Positions 59,731 to 64,000 of a DNA stretch of 64,000 nucleotides are shown here, one piece after another (position 1 is the first letter of the stretch; each line of letters opens with the position of its first letter). Source of the stretch: Anoplopoma fimbria (lineage: Eukaryota; Chordata; Actinopteri; Perciformes; Anoplopomatidae). The stretch covers positions 17,891,884 through 17,955,883 of the forward strand of contig NC_072458.1 of NCBI RefSeq assembly GCF_027596085.1, read 5' to 3'. Made by a program: the position numbers and the translations under genes. The notes under the pieces were generated by a model. That model worked only from the letters and a program-made list of their open reading frames with translations, was not told the DNA's origin and did no database searches.

Positions 59731-62700
59731 CAAAAAACATTGATTAAACAACCATTACAGCTGAATATCTGAGTCAACCCAAACACAATGTTCACTGTGA
59801 GAAATCCTCGCCAATGAAATCCTCTGCACTCTTGGTGATTTCATTTTTGCTGATAGAAACGTTACACAAGCAATACGAAGAAGCAGGTTTTTGAGTGGCA
59901 TTGCGCCCCACAGCTACCAAAGACAAAGCAGTAGGAAGTAGCTCTTCTGCGCCTTCAACGACATCACTGTTGCATGAAAGAATAACAACAGATTTTGCAG
60001 CTGCGCCCAGAGAAAAACATCGGCAACAACTGCTGGGGTTTTTCACACTATACCCCTAACTCAGAGATAAGGTTGAAAAACAATGAATTGTCCCTGTAGG
60101 GTTCAGAACTTTTCAGGAATTGTTGTGACGTCTGTACTTTCATTTCACGGACTGGTTCCACTGCATCTAGCGATTGGACAATTTAATTAAAGGTTTGTAT
60201 GAGTATGTTGTTATTGAGGTAATTGTTCTCTCTGCGTTGACTTGTCTAACGTGTATTTCTTCCCGTCACTGCAGAACTGTGAGTTTCAGGCGAAGGCCCT
60301 GCTCTTTGATTCTGAGGGACTGACACCAAAGCTTCTCTTTACTGTGGATGTTTTTTAGGAGCTGACACAGTTTTTCCGCTGTCAAACATTTTAACTTGAA
60401 AACATCTGTCATACATAATGTCACGTTGTGTGTGATAGACTGAAGGAACAGGAGCAACACACCAAACAACAAAACGCTAAATGCAAAGCGCAGTGCAGCA
60501 ACAACTGCTCTTAATTCCAACTTAATGCTGTTTGAATATTGTTTTTTAACCACCTGTTAGAAAATGCAAGGTAAACCACAAACACACCTTCATTGTACGG
60601 TGTGGTGTAGGACGAGTGAGAGCACAAACACGGCAGGAAGGTATCGCTGCAGCATACAAAACCACAGCTGCTTATAACCACATGAACGCTTGTTAAATAC
60701 TGGCTGATTAAAAAAAAACAACGCAGAACCTATTTGTATCAAGTTTACTTGTCCTTGAAAAAAACATTGTGTTGCTGATCCAGTGAGCATAGCACTTTAA
60801 AGGTCAGGACAAATCATTTAATTTGGATGATCCGCTTTCAATACACATTTCAAAACAGAATTTATCTTTCTTGTTTGCAATCTTGCAAACTCAAATTAAA
60901 GGCCGGGTAGGTCAAAAACATTTGTTATTGAAATTGTTAAAGAAAAACATCAGATATCTGTGTGGCAAAATTCTGCCTGAGCATTCATTGCATGTCACCA
61001 GAGTCTTCCATGAGCTAGGAGCAGTGAGTACTTACACGTTAGTGTTTACATACATAATGATAATTGTAGGGGGAGTGGCTTTGGAGAGAGGCCTGGAGGC
61101 ACAGGTGAGCTACTTTCATTGGATAAAGAGTTTAGAGAGCCCAACAATGGGCTTGTTTTTTTTTTTTGGTTGGGTGAGTTTTGAAATCCAGTGCAATGTT
61201 GCTCGATCATCATATTATCAGATCTATTGCCCTACTGTGCAGATATAAATAGCTTTTTTAAGCCTCTTTTAGCTTGTTTTGGTTTTACAACACATTTGCT
61301 GTTTGGTTCAGTCTCTCAGCTGTCATATCCCCATTTCTTTCTAAAAAACAAAGCTCTGATAATCCCACCTGTTCACCACTTGTTGAGCACCAAATGACAG
61401 ACAGACAAAGTTAGTGACTAGCTGGTAATTTATTACTCTACTAGTCAGCTTATCACACATCGATCTTTGGCTGCAGATGCGTGTTGCTGTCTGTGTTGTT
61501 TCCTGAGGAAGGCGACTCTTCATTTGTTGCTATGACGTTGTCATGCTCGACTGCGACTGGCTCGGCTCCTTCAGAGTGATGAGAGCATGATATTTATTAA
61601 CCCATTTGTTCCTGCAAGTGATTTGGGCTTTTTTGGTGGAAGTTTTCTCTGGGCTTTCTTAAAGTCCCTCAAAAGCAAAAACATTTTTTTAAATATGTCA
61701 AAGTTTTTGGCTGAAAAGTGAGTTTACAAGGAGCATAATCCAGTATTTGTTAACAATATGAACTCATAGCAAGTTGAATGTCGAAGATTTGCACACACAT
61801 ATACAGGTTGGAAAACATATATAGAAAACATTTGAAACATAATGTTAGCATTTTTCCTTATTTAAAAAACAAACAAACCTTTGAGCATTGAAAAAAGTGG
61901 GACTTTCATGTGATCTAAAAAAATATAAATGTTGTATTTTTAGACACTTGCTCAAAGTATTTTAAGACTTTAGTGCAATCAGAACAATATTACGGCATTT
62001 TCCCTTATCATACTAAATAACGTCTTTGGGCTCAAAGGGGTTAACCACCACTCAGATCTACATTCACCTTCACTCGTGTGTTTGTATGATTGAAATAGGT
62101 CTTATTCACCTTAATCAAATGAAGTCTGCATTGTTTATATTTAAGTTAATAAACTATCATTGTGTCTGTTGGTAAAGCATTGTTAGCCAATCAAAGAATG
62201 AATCAAACAAAGTGCTATAACAGCATTTGTCAAAGATATTATTAATTACCACATCTCCTAAATGGATTATTGCCTACTTTACGTTTGAAGGACTCTCTCC
62301 GTGTTTGCATCCAGGCCAACATAAGCGTTCATACAGCCTCTCGGCTCAGTACTACTTATTCCCACTTGAGATTCCTTGGAGCGTGGTGAGAACCATTTAG
62401 CGGACTCCTTAAGTGTGTTCAAACAAATCATTTGTGCTCGGGGAGAAGACATGCACCTGCACATCATGAATCACAGGCACGTTGGTGGTATAGTTACACA
62501 AACATCCCTCAATCTTGAAAGGTCAGTAAGGTTAGCTATAATTAGCTTACATGACCTAGATAACTTTAGAGTTGCTTTGCTTCTCCACAGTCTTATTTTT
62601 TTTATTTTTTTATGTCTCTAAAGCCCCCAAACTGGCAAAACACCAGATGTTCCAACCATCGCAAAGTTTTGATGAACAGTCTCAATGTCACCTTAGAACC

Positions 62701-63003
62701 CGCCTGGCTCAGTTTCAGAGCGTCATCATGGGAAACTCCTCCAGATGCCCCGGATTCTAGTTTTTTTTGTTAGTGAGCGTAACGAGGAGCGGAGGAGCCT
62801 GATGAGAGTCTCATCGAGTGGTCCAGGAGGAATCAGCCTGGCATCAGTGAAAGAAAAGGAGGAGGAAATTGATTGATTGATTGTTGCCATCCAGGGAGAC
62901 GATGTGCAGATGGCTCATTGTTAGGTTTCAAAAACACGTTAGGACAGACGGGCTAGATTCAGTGAGGAATGATAGAAGGTAGGGTCCAGTTAATCTGCAT
63001 ATG
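59731..63003. other. Non-coding stretch
   Basis: A frame of 141 codons at 60823-61248 contains a short hydrophobic segment but no domain, and its GGGGGAGTGGCTTTGGAGAG core (about 61070-61090) reads like an interspersed repeat. Other frames are short. (TTGA)n-like ATTGATTGATTGATTG occurs at 62869-62883. No exon called. Confidence 0.45.
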
Positions 63004-63010
63004 CATCCAT

Positions 63011-63380
63011 CCATCCATCCATTTTCCGTAACCTGCTTATCCAGTTAAGGGTCGCAGGGGTGCTGGAGCCGATCTCAGCTGTCAATGGGTGAAGGCAGGG
63101 TTCACCCTGGACAGGTCGCCAGTCTGTCGCAGGGCTGACATATAGAGACAAACAACCATTCACACTCACATCCACACCTACGGGCAATTTAGAGTCTTCA
63201 ATGCACCTAAGCTGCATGTCTTTGGACTGTGGGAGGAAGCCGGAGAACCTGGAGAGAACCCACGCTGACACGGGGAGAACATGCAAACTCCACACAGAAG
63301 GTTGTCTAGCCCGGGAATTGAACCCGGGCCCCTCTTGCTGTGAGGCGACAGTGCTAACCACTACACCACCGTGCAGCCCC
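63011..63380 (-). mobile_element. Full-length tRNA-derived SINE with 13-bp target duplications
   Basis: On the minus strand the element starts GGGGCTGCACGGTGG at 63380, carries a tRNA-like head, a long unrelated body (CATGTCTTTGGACTGTGGG on plus at 63215-63234; ACCATTCACACTCACATCC at 63156-63174) and ends in GGATGGATGG. The 13-mer CATATGCATCCAT flanks it at 62998-63010 and 63381-63393. The short (ATGG)n tail suggests mobilisation by an RTE-type LINE, but that is inference. The overlapping 123-codon frame (62990-63361) is a by-product. Confidence 0.87.
63314..63368 (-). promoter_or_regulatory. Internal RNA polymerase III promoter of the SINE
   Basis: A box TGGTGTAGTGG (63368-63358) fits TRGYNNANNNG and B box GGTTCAATTCC (63324-63314) fits GWTCRANNC, with tRNA-like spacing of 33 nt between them. 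Both match consensus fully, so the copy could still be transcribed. Confidence 0.75.
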
Positions 63381-64000
63381 CATATGCATCCATTATTACC
63401 AAAATACTCTTGAACCAGTAGCGTGGGCAGTTGCGAACATCACAACACCAGATAACAGATGTTAAACATGCAGCAACATATTCATCCTGCATACCAACAT
63501 AACAAGAAAATCTTCTGATAACCATTTTTAGCAAAACAAAACACAATTCCAACACCATGCACCTGAATGAGCACACGGTAAAACGTGCTAACGGTGCATG
63601 AACGCTTCGTGGTGCTAGCTACTTTGCTACTTCAGGCTACGTGCATTGAGTTAAGAAAGAGTCGTTTAAAATGCAGATGTTTGATTTCAGAAGGCTGCTG
63701 CCTCTGTCATGAACGCACGAGGCTACTTGCCTTTGGCATCTGGGCTGATCATAGTTCAACTATTTCAACTTGTTATGGAAGCTGGCTTTGAGACAATGGC
63801 AACCACAGAAAACACAGATATTAAAATGCAAGAGGAACTAATTTGACTGGTCTCTAATTTCACAGAGTTATATACCTCTTAACCAGCACTGAACAAACAG
63901 AACAATGAAGAGAAAAAAGTCCAGGTGCTACATGAGCTTCAGGGTTTGATTGATCCAGTCTGGTTTATAAGTTAGCAATACTTGCTATATAAATTGTACT
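63381..64000. other. Non-coding stretch at window end
   Basis: Starts with the second target-site duplication of the SINE. No exon or further repeat recognised. Confidence 0.5.

Noticed and set aside
60823..61248. 141-codon plus-strand frame with a hydrophobic stretch
   Set aside because: Includes a T-run translated as poly-Phe and sequence that looks like an interspersed repeat; no family similarity.
63305..63380. Possible tRNA gene on the minus strand
   Set aside because: A and B boxes are perfect, but the acceptor ends do not pair and it continues into a SINE body with target duplications.

Overview
The window looks like non-coding DNA from a bony fish, probably a percomorph teleost. It is AT-rich and studded with very long (CA)n/(GT)n microsatellites. 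It carries fragments of repeat families I associate with teleosts: L2-clade LINE tails with (TGTAA)n ends, tRNA-derived SINEs, and a pogo-like miniature transposon. I found no host protein-coding exon I can defend. Open reading frames are short, and the longer ones run through microsatellites or homopolymers, or read known repeats in arbitrary frames. The window is best read as a gene desert or part of a very large intron. No rRNA, functional tRNA, CRISPR array or viral gene was recognised.

Layout. 1-8000: mostly single-copy AT-rich DNA with a LINE tail near 1.9 kb, a (GT)n at 6.2 kb and two homeobox-site-rich blocks that could be conserved enhancers. 8-14.5 kb: an A/T-rich array, an element containing a 31-bp-arm hairpin, a 566-bp pogo-like miniature transposon (11225-11790) that still encodes an intact N-terminal DNA-binding domain, and paired microsatellites and homopolymers next to a GC-rich block with a TATA box. 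16-24 kb: dispersed-repeat fragments and a 160-180-bp AT-rich tandem array (21.8-22.3 kb). 28-33 kb: a long (GT)n, a perfect short palindrome, a 430-460-bp direct duplication whose CA tract differs greatly in length between copies, and a degenerate 105-123-bp tandem repeat. 35-48 kb: more dispersed repeats, two long microsatellites, an L2 LINE 3' end, and a degraded Tc1-like element. 50-51.3 kb: the best candidate for a conserved non-coding block. 53-64 kb: another dispersed repeat, long T/A tracts around a CpG-bearing segment, a tRNA-derived SINE sharing its tail with the L2 LINE, a second L2 copy in opposite orientation, and a full-length SINE with 13-bp target-site duplications at 63 kb.

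How the parts relate. There is no gene network to describe; the relationships are among mobile elements. The SINE at 57.7 kb ends in the same stem-loop plus (TGTAA)n tail as the L2 copies at 43.4 and 59.3 kb, as expected if the LINE machinery mobilised it. Three copies of one dispersed repeat carry a sequence very close to the vertebrate CTCF motif, a possible way this repeat scatters insulator-like sites. Repeat-family names rest on remembered consensus sequences, not a database search; conserved-element and promoter calls are inferences from composition and motifs only.
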